Source: Ruminococcus sp. (GTDB taxonomy: Bacteria > Bacillota > Clostridia > Oscillospirales > Ruminococcaceae). Taken from it: DNA of 34,412 bases. The notes under the pieces are model-generated. The model was given only the letters and a program-made list of their open reading frames with translations. It was not told the DNA's origin and ran no database searches. Numbering within the stretch: the first letter of the stretch is position 1; every line of letters begins with the position of its first letter. Location: NCBI GenBank assembly GCA_029060755.1, contig JAIDTI010000028.1:1-34412 (forward strand), given 5' to 3'. The translations under genes and the position numbers were made by a program. Shown here piece after piece: positions 1 through 8,339 of the stretch.

Positions 1-2
1 AT

Positions 3-1691
3 ACAATTACAGAACTTGAAATAAGTACACCGCACACAATAGGCAGATATGCTTTTTCAGGCTGTAAGAATCTTGAAAGCGTGAAAATAATCAACAGCGA
101 CTGCATTATAGATGAGTATGCTTTTGAAAAATGCCCGAAACTGAAAAGTATATCAGTCAATGCAAAACATATCAGCAAGGGTGCTTTTTCATTCTGTCAG
201 AATCTTGAAAGTGTATATATAAATACGCCTGAAATAAATGATTATACTTTTTTTGAATGTGTAAAGCTTAAAGATGTTTCTTTGTTGGGAAATGTTAAAA
301 CTATTGGCAGAAATGCTTTTGAGGAATGTACATCACTGGAGCATTTTCCGTTTGAAGCAGTTGAATCAGTCGGCGAAAGTGCATTTGCAAGATGTGAGGG
401 ATTTTCCAAAATCTCACTTCATGGCAAAAAAAGTATTGGTCGTCACGCCTTTGAGGACTGCTGTAATATAAAGCGACTGGATATTGATTCATGTGTTGCA
501 ACAGACAGTGGTGCATTTTTCAGCTGTACATATATAGATGAAATTGTGCTTGACGGTTTGGCATACAGTTTCAGCCGATTTTCCGACAGCATAAATTCTG
601 TAGATAATAAAATTCCTGAACGTATTCAGGAGATTATCGGCGATATATATTCATGTTTTCACATTAACAGAAAAAATGAACTTCTGAAATATTATGGAAA
701 TTCGACAAGTGTAAAGATACCAGATGATGTTGTATCAGTTGGCGATGAATCATTCAGAAACTGTTTGAGATGTAAATATATAGCATTTCCCGAAGCATTG
801 GAATATATCGGAAAACTTGCATTTGACGGTACAGGCTGGCTTAACAGAATAAGACAGTACAACAAAATCAATATAATAAACAACATGATTGCAGACGGTG
901 CAAACTGCGGTGAATATGCAGAAATACCATCTGAAATAAAGCGTGTGATAAGCTGGGCATTTGCAGGAAATACAAATCTGAAAGAACTGAAATTTCTTGG
1001 TGAGCGTACTATTGTTGACGAATTTTCATTTCGCAACTGCATAAATCTCCATAAGATTATTTTAGCTGACGGTACTTGCTATAATGTCAATGAGCGTGAA
1101 AAAAGTCCTGATTTTGTGCAGAAAATATTTGCAGAGTGCCTTAACTGCTTCAAAACGGACGAAGCAGGAAATCTTGTTGAAAGTACGGGAAATATAAAAA
1201 ATCTTGTATTTCCGCAAGGGATAAAATCAATTGCAGACGAAGTATACAAAGACTGCAATCTGCTTGAAAGTATAGTGTTATCAGATGATACGGCGGAAAT
1301 CGGAAAGAGTGCATTTGAAAACAGCAAGTGGTTAAGATGTGTAGAAAATGCTGTGGGAGTAGTAAAAATCGGCGATTTTGCATTTAATGGCTGTCAAAGT
1401 CTTGAAACGGTTGAATTTTCAGATAATCTGCGTGAAATCGGCAAAAGAGCATTTGAACATTGTTGCAGACTGAAAGAAATAGTAATTCCGGAGGGTGTAA
1501 AAGTTATACGTGAACGGACGTTTTTCAGATGCAAGAGTCTGAAAAAAGTTATACTTTCATCAACTCTTGAATCAATAGAAAAAGAGGCATTTGCTTTCTG
1601 TGATAATCTTGAAACAGTTGTAATATCAAAAAATACTCGTGTAAATGAAAAAGCATTTGTATGGACAAATGCAGAAACGGAGTATATATGA
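3..1691 (+). CDS. BspA-like leucine-rich repeat protein, 5' end cut by window
   Basis: The reading frame is open from base 3, so the gene begins before the window; a GTG at 81 is only an internal codon. Seen: about 560 residues of repeated units of roughly 23 residues with the pattern 'I...AF..C..L..I.LP', for example 'IGKRAFEHCCRLKEIVIP' near the C-terminus. This is the BspA/LRR_5 type found in surface and binding proteins of gut bacteria. The repeats are interrupted by stretches without the motif, for example around bases 550-690 and 1070-1190, so it may form two or three solenoid blocks. The visible part has no membrane anchor, dockerin or sortase signal, and whether a signal peptide exists cannot be judged. 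The stop codon overlaps the start of the aldo/keto reductase gene. The partner or ligand is unknown. Confidence 0.85.
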   Translation, partial: TITELEISTPHTIGRYAFSGCKNLESVKIINSDCIIDEYAFEKCPKLKSISVNAKHISKGAFSFCQNLESVYINTPEINDYTFFECVKLKDVSLLGNVKTIGRNAFEECTSLEHFPFEAVESVGESAFARCEGFSKISLHGKKSIGRHAFEDCCNIKRLDIDSCVATDSGAFFSCTYIDEIVLDGLAYSFSRFSDSINSVDNKIPERIQEIIGDIYSCFHINRKNELLKYYGNSTSVKIPDDVVSVGDESFRNCLRCKYIAFPEALEYIGKLAFDGTGWLNRIRQYNKINIINNMIADGANCGEYAEIPSEIKRVISWAFAGNTNLKELKFLGERTIVDEFSFRNCINLHKIILADGTCYNVNEREKSPDFVQKIFAECLNCFKTDEAGNLVESTGNIKNLVFPQGIKSIADEVYKDCNLLESIVLSDDTAEIGKSAFENSKWLRCVENAVGVVKIGDFAFNGCQSLETVEFSDNLREIGKRAFEHCCRLKEIVIPEGVKVIRERTFFRCKSLKKVILSSTLESIEKEAFAFCDNLETVVISKNTRVNEKAFVWTNAETEYI

Positions 1692-2764
1692 GATACAGAA
1701 AACTGGGCAATACGGGGTTGGAAGTATCGGAAATCGGCTTCGGCACAATCCCGATATTAAGTGGAAAAGTACCTGTTTTACCCGAATATTTCAGCCCTGA
1801 TACAGATGAAGCAGTGAAAATAATGGAACACGCCTACAACATGGGCTGTAACTTCTATGATACGGCAATTCCTGAAGAATACGGCGATGCGGAGTATAAA
1901 CTTGGACGTTTTGCCGAAAAAGTCGGCAGGGATAATATTATAATCTCCGACAAGGCACGTTTTTTCAGCGGTAATGAAATATACAATGCTGTAATAAAGT
2001 CAACTGAAAATCTTGGTACATACCCCGATATATATTTTGTGCATCAGGTTGACCTTAATAATCAGGATATTACTTTTGAGCGATACGGTGCAGTTGATGC
2101 ACTCTGCGACCTCAAAAAAGAGGGCAGAATAAAATTTACGGGAATTGCAACACATTATTATGACGTTATGCTTCGTGCGGAAAATGACAGCAGAGTTGAT
2201 GTTATTCAGGGTAGCGGAAATATTATGGAGCGTGGTATGCTTGAAAGAATCCGCAGTTTTTCAGGTAAAAAGGGCTTTATACTTAATAAAGTATACGGCG
2301 CAGGAGTTCTGATTGACCCTTTTTCACCTGATGAGCTTATTTCAGGTATACTTGACTACCCTTTTTCATGTGCATTAATCGGTATAGGAAATTTTTATCA
2401 GGCTGATATTGCAATGAAGCATGAGTATACACCAAAAAATTTCACATTCAGCGAAGTAATCAACCGCCTGAAAACAAAATTTGAGCCTGTTGAGTGCGAC
2501 AGATGTCAAAGATGTGTCTGTCCGCACGGTACAGAAATCCATACAATATTCAGGCAGTATAATTATTATCACCTTGGCAAGAATTTCTGGGCATTGAAAA
2601 AACTAAGTCTCAACATAGAACAGGCATACAGAAAATGTCTTTGCTGTACAGAGCATTATTGTGAAAAGAACTGCCCTCACAAGCTGCATATCCCCGAACT
2701 TATAGGAAAAGCAGATGCACTTGTAAAAAATCACATTGACTATGATTTCAGAAATCTTTTTTAG
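1688..2764 (+). CDS. Aldo/keto reductase with C-terminal ferredoxin-like cysteine clusters
   Basis: NAD(P)H-linked oxidoreductase of the aldo/keto reductase fold, 358 residues, probably cytosolic. The N-terminus 'MRYRKLGNTGLEVSEIGFG' is typical. The expected catalytic residues are visible: Asp58 (FYDTA), Tyr65, Lys89 (SDKAR) and His119 (YFVHQ). After the barrel come two cysteine groups, at about 270-278 (CDRCQRCVCP) and 317-329 (CLCCTEHYCEKNCP). These resemble the 4Fe-4S extension of many clostridial reductases, so electrons may come from ferredoxin-type partners (inference). The ATG at 1688 overlaps the upstream stop (ATGA) and has a GGAG five bases before it, so translation is probably coupled to the leucine-rich repeat gene. 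An ATG-like start at 1661 was not chosen because the family begins at MRYRKLG. The substrate is unknown. Confidence 0.9.
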   Translation: MRYRKLGNTGLEVSEIGFGTIPILSGKVPVLPEYFSPDTDEAVKIMEHAYNMGCNFYDTAIPEEYGDAEYKLGRFAEKVGRDNIIISDKARFFSGNEIYNAVIKSTENLGTYPDIYFVHQVDLNNQDITFERYGAVDALCDLKKEGRIKFTGIATHYYDVMLRAENDSRVDVIQGSGNIMERGMLERIRSFSGKKGFILNKVYGAGVLIDPFSPDELISGILDYPFSCALIGIGNFYQADIAMKHEYTPKNFTFSEVINRLKTKFEPVECDRCQRCVCPHGTEIHTIFRQYNYYHLGKNFWALKKLSLNIEQAYRKCLCCTEHYCEKNCPHKLHIPELIGKADALVKNHIDYDFRNLF

Positions 2765-2770
2765 GACAAT

Positions 2771-3244
2771 TCAATACTTTTCAGCATCTTCAATAGCCTT
2801 TTTCGGAGTTGATATGCCGAAAAGTACATCAACAAGTGCATTTCCGTATTTCTGGAGCATGACAATAGCTGTTGCAACGTAAAGACGTACAACATCAAGA
2901 GCAGGAACAGTATTTTCTCCGCAATAACAAGATGTTCTGTAACTGATTTCGCCGTCACGGTAATCAACTTCAAAACTGCCGTACCTCATGCCATAATTGG
3001 CACGTGCCATAAACTCTGCAATCTTGTTTATATTTCTGCTGTCTGCACTTACCTGCAAAACAGATGTAATTGTAAAACCGTCGCTTGTGACATCAACAGA
3101 CATATCTACATCTTTGAGATTATTATTCATCACAATGTCTGCCTTTATAACACCTTTATAATTGACTGGCTCAAAGTCCATTTTATTCATATCAAAAAAA
3201 TTCTCAATCACTTCTGCAATTTTCTTTGAATATCCGACCGCCAT
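2771..3244 (-). CDS. YbjN-like conserved protein, function unknown
   Basis: A 157-residue soluble protein without signal peptide or membrane segment. The alternation of short beta strands ('GFTITSVLQVSAD', 'GSFEVDYRDGEISYRTSC') and helices recalls the YbjN / type III chaperone-like fold, but this is a weak resemblance and no function is claimed. The start has a good ribosome binding site (AAAGGG, 7 bases before the ATG). It lies 12 bases downstream of the amidohydrolase gene and is probably co-transcribed with it from the promoter at 4090-4118. Its stop faces the stop of the aldo/keto reductase gene with only 6 bases between them and no visible terminator hairpin. Confidence 0.75.
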   Translation of the reverse strand: MAVGYSKKIAEVIENFFDMNKMDFEPVNYKGVIKADIVMNNNLKDVDMSVDVTSDGFTITSVLQVSADSRNINKIAEFMARANYGMRYGSFEVDYRDGEISYRTSCYCGENTVPALDVVRLYVATAIVMLQKYGNALVDVLFGISTPKKAIEDAEKY

Positions 3245-3256
3245 AAAAACACCCTT

Positions 3257-4054
3257 TCATATCTCATAGAAATTCTTGAAATTTTCAGCAAGAATAAGCC
3301 TGTTTTCGTCACGTGAAAATCCAAGGGACAAAAATCTTTCAAACTCCTCTTTGTGATTCCACATAGGAAAATCACAGCCGAAAAAACATCTTTCAATACC
3401 AAATTTCTTTATTCTTCTGACAGCATCTTCTTTACTCATAAAAGCAAGACTGCTGCTTATATCCACACACAGATTTTCAAATCCTGTCAGAAGTTCTTCT
3501 GCATCATTCCAGCGACAATAACCACCAATATGTGCAGCCTGTAATTTAAGTTTCGGGAAATTTTCACATATACGACGTATTTTTTGTGGTGCAGAATAAT
3601 CATAACGAGGGTCACCGCAGTGAATCAGTAAAGGAAGTCTGCCCTCAATTATTTCATAAATTCTGAACGCTTCAGGTGAATCAGCATCAAACGTCTGAAA
3701 ATCGGGGTGAAGTTTTACTCCGTGAAGTCCAAGTTCTTTGATTTGCGTGATGTCATTTTCTATACTTTCAGAAAGCGGGTGAGTAGTTCCGAAGCCGAAA
3801 AAACAACTGTACTTTTCACATTCTTCAGCGATAAAATGATTAATTGAGCTTACCTGATGCGGAACGGTTGCGGTCGAGCATACAAGATAACATGATACAC
3901 CAATAGTTTTTCCTGCATTAGTCAGCAGTTCAGATGTGCCGATATTGTCCATACGCAAATCATAGAATTTTCCTGTATTAACAGTAGCATTTTTGGCTAT
4001 TTTTTCGGGAAAAATATGTGCATGAGCGTCAATTACTTCATAATCCATAAACAT
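3257..4054 (-). CDS. Amidohydrolase-family metal-dependent hydrolase
   Basis: A 265-residue TIM-barrel hydrolase of the amidohydrolase_2 type. The metal-binding signature DAHAH is at residues 9-13, followed by 'LHGVKLHPDF', 'LLIHCGD', 'LQAAHIGGY' and the late aspartate motif 'FFGCDFP', all in the usual order. Such enzymes hydrolyse or decarboxylate small cyclic or carboxylated compounds; the substrate cannot be told. Three starts are possible in frame (TTG 4060, ATG 4054, ATG 4048). ATG 4054 is preferred because AGAAGG lies 8 bases upstream. It is the first gene after the consensus promoter at 4090-4118 and precedes the YbjN-like gene. Confidence 0.85.
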   Translation of the reverse strand: MFMDYEVIDAHAHIFPEKIAKNATVNTGKFYDLRMDNIGTSELLTNAGKTIGVSCYLVCSTATVPHQVSSINHFIAEECEKYSCFFGFGTTHPLSESIENDITQIKELGLHGVKLHPDFQTFDADSPEAFRIYEIIEGRLPLLIHCGDPRYDYSAPQKIRRICENFPKLKLQAAHIGGYCRWNDAEELLTGFENLCVDISSSLAFMSKEDAVRRIKKFGIERCFFGCDFPMWNHKEEFERFLSLGFSRDENRLILAENFKNFYEI

Positions 4055-4089
4055 AAACAAAACCTTCTTTTAATTGAAATACCACATCT

Positions 4090-4118
4090 ATTATATCACT
4101 TTGCACGACGCTTGTCAA
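4090..4118 (-). promoter_or_regulatory. Sigma-A type promoter for the amidohydrolase unit
   Basis: Read on the minus strand: TTGACA (4118-4113), a 17-base spacer, TATAAT (4095-4090). Both hexamers match the consensus exactly. Transcription would start near 4083, about 30 bases before the ATG at 4054. It separates the amidohydrolase unit from the zinc-ribbon gene that ends the polyamine unit. Confidence 0.9.
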
Positions 4119-4148
4119 ATATTTCACAAAAGTTTCATAAAACAGCTA

Positions 4149-4511
4149 TTACTTATAATCCTGATTTTGCAAAAAACGCAATCGTTTTTCTTTGCGAAGT
4201 TTGCCTGATTCTTTATGAAAATAATTATCACGTCTCCACCTTTTACGAATATGAGCATCTTGTTTTGGCATCTCCAAAAAAAGTGCTTCAAGCGGAGTGT
4301 CTGGACGATTGGAGCAGTACGGACATTCGGGGTCACCACAATTCTTATCTAACCACACATTACAGCCAAGACAGCAATTGGCGTCATAGCGGTCATAAAA
4401 AAACAACTCATTTTTTCCGCAAATCGGACAACGACTAAGAGAAAACATTCCATGCCTTTCAGTTTTTCTTCTTCTGATACGATAACTTATGTATCTTTTA
4501 CGGTTTTTCAT
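4149..4511 (-). CDS. Small zinc-ribbon-like protein, last gene of polyamine unit
   Basis: A 120-residue, strongly basic protein of unknown function. It carries closely spaced cysteine pairs: CPIC, then CCLGC, then CPYC (about residues 28-71), which probably bind one or two zinc ions. The C-terminus is rich in Lys and Arg ('KLRKEKRLRFLQ'), as in nucleic-acid-binding proteins (inference). The frame could extend up to 4571, inside nspC, but AAGGTGA lies 8 bases before the ATG at 4511, so that start is chosen. It then lies 34 bases after the nspC stop. No terminator hairpin is visible after the stop. Confidence 0.75.
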   Translation of the reverse strand: MKNRKRYISYRIRRRKTERHGMFSLSRCPICGKNELFFYDRYDANCCLGCNVWLDKNCGDPECPYCSNRPDTPLEALFLEMPKQDAHIRKRWRRDNYFHKESGKLRKEKRLRFLQNQDYK

Positions 4512-4545
4512 AGGCAAAATCACCTTGTTTAATGTCAATAATTTT

Positions 4546-5661
4546 TCATAATCGGCTTTTGAAATCATCATAGCCGAATTTTTTTAGTGTCACTATATCG
4601 CCATTCAGCTTTTTCAACAGAATATCAGGCAACGGCATACCATTAAAGGTATTATTTTTTACCATAGAATATATTGCCATATCACCAAAAACAAGTCTGT
4701 CACCGATTTTCAGCGGATTATCAAAAGAGTACTCCCCTATCATATCGCCTGCAAGACAAGTCTGCGAGCCGAGACGATAAGTATAAGCCTTTTCACCTGT
4801 TTCACCTGAATCAGCAAGCGGAGGACGATACGGCATTTCAAGCACATCAGGCATATGACAAGCCGCCGAAGTATCAAGTATAGCAATCGGCATATCGTTT
4901 TCAATGATGTCAAGAACTTCTGTAACAAGAAATCCTGCATTGAGTGCAACAGCTTCTCCCGGTTCAAGAAATACCTCAAGACCGTATTTTTTCATACGCT
5001 CAATACATTTTTCAAGCAAAGTAATATTATAATCATCTCTTGTAATATGATGACCTCCACCAAAATTTATCCATTGCATTTTCGGAAGTACATCGCCGAA
5101 CTTTTCCTCAACAGCATCAAGAGTTTTTGCAAGGTCATCTGAATTTTGCTCACAGAGTGTATGAAAATGTATTCCCGAAACACCGTACAGATTATTTCTG
5201 TCAAAATTTTTATCAGTTATTCCTAAACGTGATTTAGGAGAACACGGGTCATAAATTTCATGCCCCTCCTGCGTGGAACATTCAGGATTCACCCTCAACC
5301 CGATTTTTTTACCTGCTCCGAGAACTTTTTCACGGTATCTGTCAAGCTGACTGAATGAATTGAAGATAATGTGACCGCAGTATGATATGATTTCATCAAT
5401 TTCACTTTCACGATATGAAGCGGAGAAAACATGATTTTCCCCGCCCATTTCTTCAAATCCAAGTTTTGCCTCAAAAAGACCACTGCACGCTGTTCCTGAA
5501 ATATATTTCTTTATAAGCGGATAAACATGATAACAGGAAAATGCTTTCTGTGCAAGCAGAATTTTCGCCCCTGTACGTTCTTCAACACCGTGAAGTATTT
5601 CAAGATTCTGTATCAGCTTTTTTTCATCAATAATATAGCATGGAGTTGAAATATCAGTCAT
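4546..5661 (-). CDS. nspC: Carboxynorspermidine/carboxyspermidine decarboxylase
   Basis: PLP-dependent decarboxylase of the alanine-racemase fold (fold type III), 371 residues, removing CO2 from carboxyspermidine or carboxynorspermidine in the last step of the alternative spermidine route. Seen: 'STPCYIIDEKKL' at the N-terminus, the PLP lysine Lys39 in 'LLAQKAFS', 'GIHFHTLCEQ', the 'INFGGGHH' phosphate-binding loop, 'EPGEAV', and 'LGSQTCLAGDMI' near the C-terminus, all typical of NspC. The ATG at 5661 overlaps the end of the upstream small gene by 8 bases; a TTG at 5673 is less likely. The matching dehydrogenase lies at 6665-7867, with three small barrel-like genes in between. With putrescine from SpeA and SpeB nearby, carboxyspermidine is the more likely substrate (inference). 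Confidence 0.93.
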   Translation of the reverse strand: MTDISTPCYIIDEKKLIQNLEILHGVEERTGAKILLAQKAFSCYHVYPLIKKYISGTACSGLFEAKLGFEEMGGENHVFSASYRESEIDEIISYCGHIIFNSFSQLDRYREKVLGAGKKIGLRVNPECSTQEGHEIYDPCSPKSRLGITDKNFDRNNLYGVSGIHFHTLCEQNSDDLAKTLDAVEEKFGDVLPKMQWINFGGGHHITRDDYNITLLEKCIERMKKYGLEVFLEPGEAVALNAGFLVTEVLDIIENDMPIAILDTSAACHMPDVLEMPYRPPLADSGETGEKAYTYRLGSQTCLAGDMIGEYSFDNPLKIGDRLVFGDMAIYSMVKNNTFNGMPLPDILLKKLNGDIVTLKKFGYDDFKSRL

Positions 5662-5875
5662 TTTTTCTCTCAACAGCCTTTATCAATGAAATATTGGAGA
5701 TATTGTACATATACTCAATATCCTCACCAAGCACAATTATAATCCAGCCGTCAACAATTTCTTCAAGAACTCCTGCTGTATAGCCGTCAACTCCATTGGA
5801 ATAAACCTCAACATATCTTCCGAGGTATCTTTTGAGTGTTTCCTCAAATTTTGCAACTTTTGCATTGTTTGCCAT
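5654..5875 (-). CDS. Small Sm/SH3-barrel-like protein (copy C)
   Basis: A 73-residue protein of unknown function. It has one copy of a domain shared with the two upstream genes: 'LKRYLGRYVEVYSNG', then 'GVLEEIVDGWIIIVL', then 'NISNISLI'. The predicted pattern is a short helix followed by about five beta strands, as in small Sm-like or SH3-like barrels; this is inferred from pattern only. The ATG at 5875 has AAAGGAG 7 bases upstream. It lies 13 bases after the two-domain gene and overlaps nspC by 8 bases, so it is firmly inside the polyamine unit. Confidence 0.8.
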   Translation of the reverse strand: MANNAKVAKFEETLKRYLGRYVEVYSNGVDGYTAGVLEEIVDGWIIIVLGEDIEYMYNISNISLIKAVERKND

Positions 5876-5888
5876 AATTTTTCTCCTT

Positions 5889-6353
5889 TTAATATACAAT
5901 GAAAGCGATGTTTGAAATATTAGCTATGCTGATATTTCCATTATTAAGTGCGAGACTGATATAACCGTCACCAACTTCAACAAGAACTCCGCTTGAAATA
6001 CCGTCTTTCGTTTTATTGTTGAAATAGTTGTAGTTGATACATACCTCTTTTCCGATAATTACTTCAAGAGCTTCTTCAATTTCTATATTGAAAGAGTTAT
6101 TCATAATCTTTTCGCTGTCATATTGAGCCTGCATGGGAGTATGTTCAACAAAAGCAATATTTTTAACATTAACTATACTCTTGTGACCGTTTTTCAGAAC
6201 AAGCTGAAGCCAGCCGTTTCCGACAGATGCGATTTTTCCATATAATACACCCTTGCCCGCATTTTCACCGAAATAATTGAAATTTATCCATACATCTCTG
6301 CCAATATATACTCTTAAAATAGACTCTATCTTCGTAACTGATGAACTGTCCAT
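5889..6353 (-). CDS. Two-domain Sm/SH3-barrel-like protein (copies B1 and B2)
   Basis: A 154-residue protein made of two related halves. Residues about 8-71 ('YIGRDVWINFNYFG', 'VGNGWLQLVLKNG', 'VNVKNIAFVEH') match residues about 85-154 ('IIGKEVCINYNYFN', 'VGDGYISLALNNG', 'ANISNIAFIVY'), so it is an internal duplication. The same pattern occurs once in each neighbouring small gene. No catalytic residues, signal peptide or membrane segments are seen. A good GAGGAG ribosome binding site precedes the ATG at 6353. Function unknown; an RNA- or oligomer-binding barrel is an inference. Confidence 0.82.
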   Translation of the reverse strand: MDSSSVTKIESILRVYIGRDVWINFNYFGENAGKGVLYGKIASVGNGWLQLVLKNGHKSIVNVKNIAFVEHTPMQAQYDSEKIMNNSFNIEIEEALEVIIGKEVCINYNYFNNKTKDGISSGVLVEVGDGYISLALNNGNISIANISNIAFIVY

Positions 6354-6405
6354 TATTTTTTACTCCTCTGTCAAGCTTTCGGATTTTTGATGTGTAAAAT
6401 CAATA

Positions 6406-6636
6406 TCAGAGCTTAATATAAGTTACATTGGTAATGTTGATAATTCTCTTATACTGTCCTTCGCCGAGAAGAATCCAGCCTTTGCCGACTTTTTCAAGGT
6501 TGCCCTTCATTGTTTCGCCGTAGCCGTAACCATTGTCGTGTACTTCCATAACATTAAGGCAGACAGTTATTTTCTTGCCGATATATTTCGATAACTCTAC
6601 CTCAATTTCCATATCTTCGCCAAATTCGTTAAACAT
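6406..6636 (-). CDS. Small Sm/SH3-barrel-like protein (copy A)
   Basis: A 76-residue acidic protein with one copy of the barrel-like domain: 'LSKYIGKKITVCLNV', 'LEKVGKGWILLGEG', 'IINITNVTYIKL'. The glycine-tryptophan pair in 'VGKGWI' and the closing 'I.NI.N' strand are shared with the two following genes. AAGGAGG lies 6 bases before the ATG at 6636. It lies 28 bases after the dehydrogenase gene and 52 bases before the two-domain gene. Function unknown. Confidence 0.8.
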   Translation of the reverse strand: MFNEFGEDMEIEVELSKYIGKKITVCLNVMEVHDNGYGYGETMKGNLEKVGKGWILLGEGQYKRIINITNVTYIKL

Positions 6637-6664
6637 AAAAAATTCCTCCTTAATTTAATTTTAT

Positions 6665-7867
6665 TTAATCAACAAGCACTGGATTAAAGTCTTCCTCCCA
6701 TGGCAAACCCCATTTGTTAAGAGCTTCCATGAATGGGTCGGGGTCAAATTCTTCAATATTATAAACACCTGCTTTATTCCATGTACCTGTCATAATCATC
6801 ATTGCACCAATCATAGCCGGAACACCTGTTGTATAGGATATAGCCTGTGAGCCTACCTCTTTATAACATTCCTGATGGTCGCATATATTGTAAAGATAAT
6901 AATTTTTATCCTTACTATCTTTTTTTCCTCTGAAAATACAGCCGATATTTGTTTTTCCTACTGTACGTGGACCAAGTGATGCAGGGTCAGGAAGTACAGC
7001 TTTAAGGAACTGAAGCGGTACAATTTCCTTGCCCTCATACATAATCGGCTCAATTGAAGTCATGCCGACATTTTCAAGGCATTTCAGATGAGTGAGATAG
7101 CTTTGTCCGAAAGTCATGAAAAATCTTATACGCTTTATGCCCTTTATATTAAGTGCAAGGGATTCAAGCTCCTCATGATGCAGTAAATACATATCCTTTT
7201 CGCCGACACCCTTGAAATTATACACACGCTTGATTTCCATTGGTTCAGTCTCAACCCATTTTCCGTCCTCAATGTAACTTCCTTTTGCCGAAACTTCACG
7301 TATATTAATTTCAGGATTGAAATTAGTTGCAAACGGATAGCCGTGGTCACCGCCGTTGCAGTCAAGAATATCAATATAATTGATTTCATCAAACTGATGT
7401 TTCATTGCATAAGCAGAGAATACACCTGTAACACCTGGGTCAAATCCGCTTCCGAGAAGTGCGGTAATACCTGCCTGTTCAAATTTTTCACGATATGCCC
7501 ACTGCCATTTATACTCAAATTTTGCAGTGTCAAGCGGTTCATAGTTTGCCGTATCGACATAGTGAGTTTTTGTTGCGAGACAAGCGTCCATAATTGTCAA
7601 ATCCTGATAAGGAAGTGCAAGATTAAGAACGACATCAGGCTTATAACTATTGATTAATTCAATAAGCTCATCAACATTATCCGCATTAACCTGTGCAGTT
7701 TCAATAACTGTCTTTGTAATGGGCTGTAACTTCTCTTTAAGAGCGTCACATTTGGACTTTGTACGGCTTGCAATCATAATGCCCTCAAATACGTCACTGT
7801 TCTGACAGCATTTGTGAATAGCAACAGATGCAACACCGCCACAGCCGATAATCATACATTTTTTCAT
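6665..7867 (-). CDS. Carboxynorspermidine/carboxyspermidine synthase (saccharopine-dehydrogenase family)
   Basis: NADPH-dependent dehydrogenase, 400 residues, of the saccharopine dehydrogenase-like family. In the alternative polyamine route it condenses aspartate semialdehyde with a diamine and reduces the imine to carboxyspermidine or carboxynorspermidine. Seen: N-terminal Rossmann motif 'CMIIGCGGVASVAIHKC', 'VLNLALPYQD', 'YVDTANYEP', 'ALLGSGFDPGVTGVFSAYA', which is characteristic of this subgroup, and a C-terminal 'SYTTGVPAMIGAMM'. The ATG at 7867 has AAAGGAG 8 bases upstream; a TTG two codons earlier was rejected. The nearby nspC gives strong context for the polyamine role over lysine metabolism. 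Substrate choice (putrescine or diaminopropane) is inferred from the agmatinase in the same unit. Confidence 0.9.
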   Translation of the reverse strand: MKKCMIIGCGGVASVAIHKCCQNSDVFEGIMIASRTKSKCDALKEKLQPITKTVIETAQVNADNVDELIELINSYKPDVVLNLALPYQDLTIMDACLATKTHYVDTANYEPLDTAKFEYKWQWAYREKFEQAGITALLGSGFDPGVTGVFSAYAMKHQFDEINYIDILDCNGGDHGYPFATNFNPEINIREVSAKGSYIEDGKWVETEPMEIKRVYNFKGVGEKDMYLLHHEELESLALNIKGIKRIRFFMTFGQSYLTHLKCLENVGMTSIEPIMYEGKEIVPLQFLKAVLPDPASLGPRTVGKTNIGCIFRGKKDSKDKNYYLYNICDHQECYKEVGSQAISYTTGVPAMIGAMMIMTGTWNKAGVYNIEEFDPDPFMEALNKWGLPWEEDFNPVLVD

Positions 7868-7880
7868 TATCAAATCTCCT

Positions 7881-8339
7881 TTATCTTATATTATTTTGTT
7901 TTTTTGGTATCAGGGCAACAGCAAGTATTCCCAAAGAAACTATTATTGCAAAAATATTTTTGCCAACGGGTGATTTATCCGATAAAACAAGGTATTTACT
8001 TGGCTTTTCGGGGTCAACCTTTATCTGTATCCTTTCGCCGATTTTATAAGCTGTACTGCTTGAAACAGAAGCAGTCAAGCCCTCATACGTTACTCCGTCA
8101 ACTTCATAGCTGAAATGCGGTTGATATATTATTTTCTTGCTTCGTCTGTTTGAACTTGAACTCTTTTTTCTTCTGCTTTGAGTTATATTTGTGATTTCTG
8201 CCGTGACAGACTGCGTGCAGTTTTTTTGTTTATCACGATATGATATAATGTCAAAAATACTAAATACCACAAACACAACCACCACAATAACAGCCATAGC
8301 AATTGTGTTTTTTCTGTTCATTGAAATTTTTCTGCTCAT
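7881..8339 (-). CDS. DUF3592-like membrane protein (copy 2)
   Basis: A 152-residue protein with a membrane segment at about residues 14-32 ('AMAVIVVVVFVVFSIFDII') and another near the C-terminus ('IFAIIVSLGILAVALI'). Between them is a soluble beta-rich part with 'PHFSYEVDGVTYEG' and 'YKIGERIQIKVDPEKPSKYLV', the pattern of DUF3592 proteins. The ATG at 8339 has GAGGG 8 bases upstream and overlaps the upstream stop by one base (TAATG). It is a diverged duplicate of the preceding gene. The function of the family is unknown; its place in the polyamine unit may be incidental. Confidence 0.82.
   Translation of the reverse strand: MSRKISMNRKNTIAMAVIVVVVFVVFSIFDIISYRDKQKNCTQSVTAEITNITQSRRKKSSSSNRRSKKIIYQPHFSYEVDGVTYEGLTASVSSSTAYKIGERIQIKVDPEKPSKYLVLSDKSPVGKNIFAIIVSLGILAVALIPKKQNNIR

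Noticed and set aside
4016..4438. 140-codon open frame on the + strand
   Set aside because: It lies antisense to the amidohydrolase promoter and the zinc-ribbon gene, has no ribosome binding site and no known motifs.
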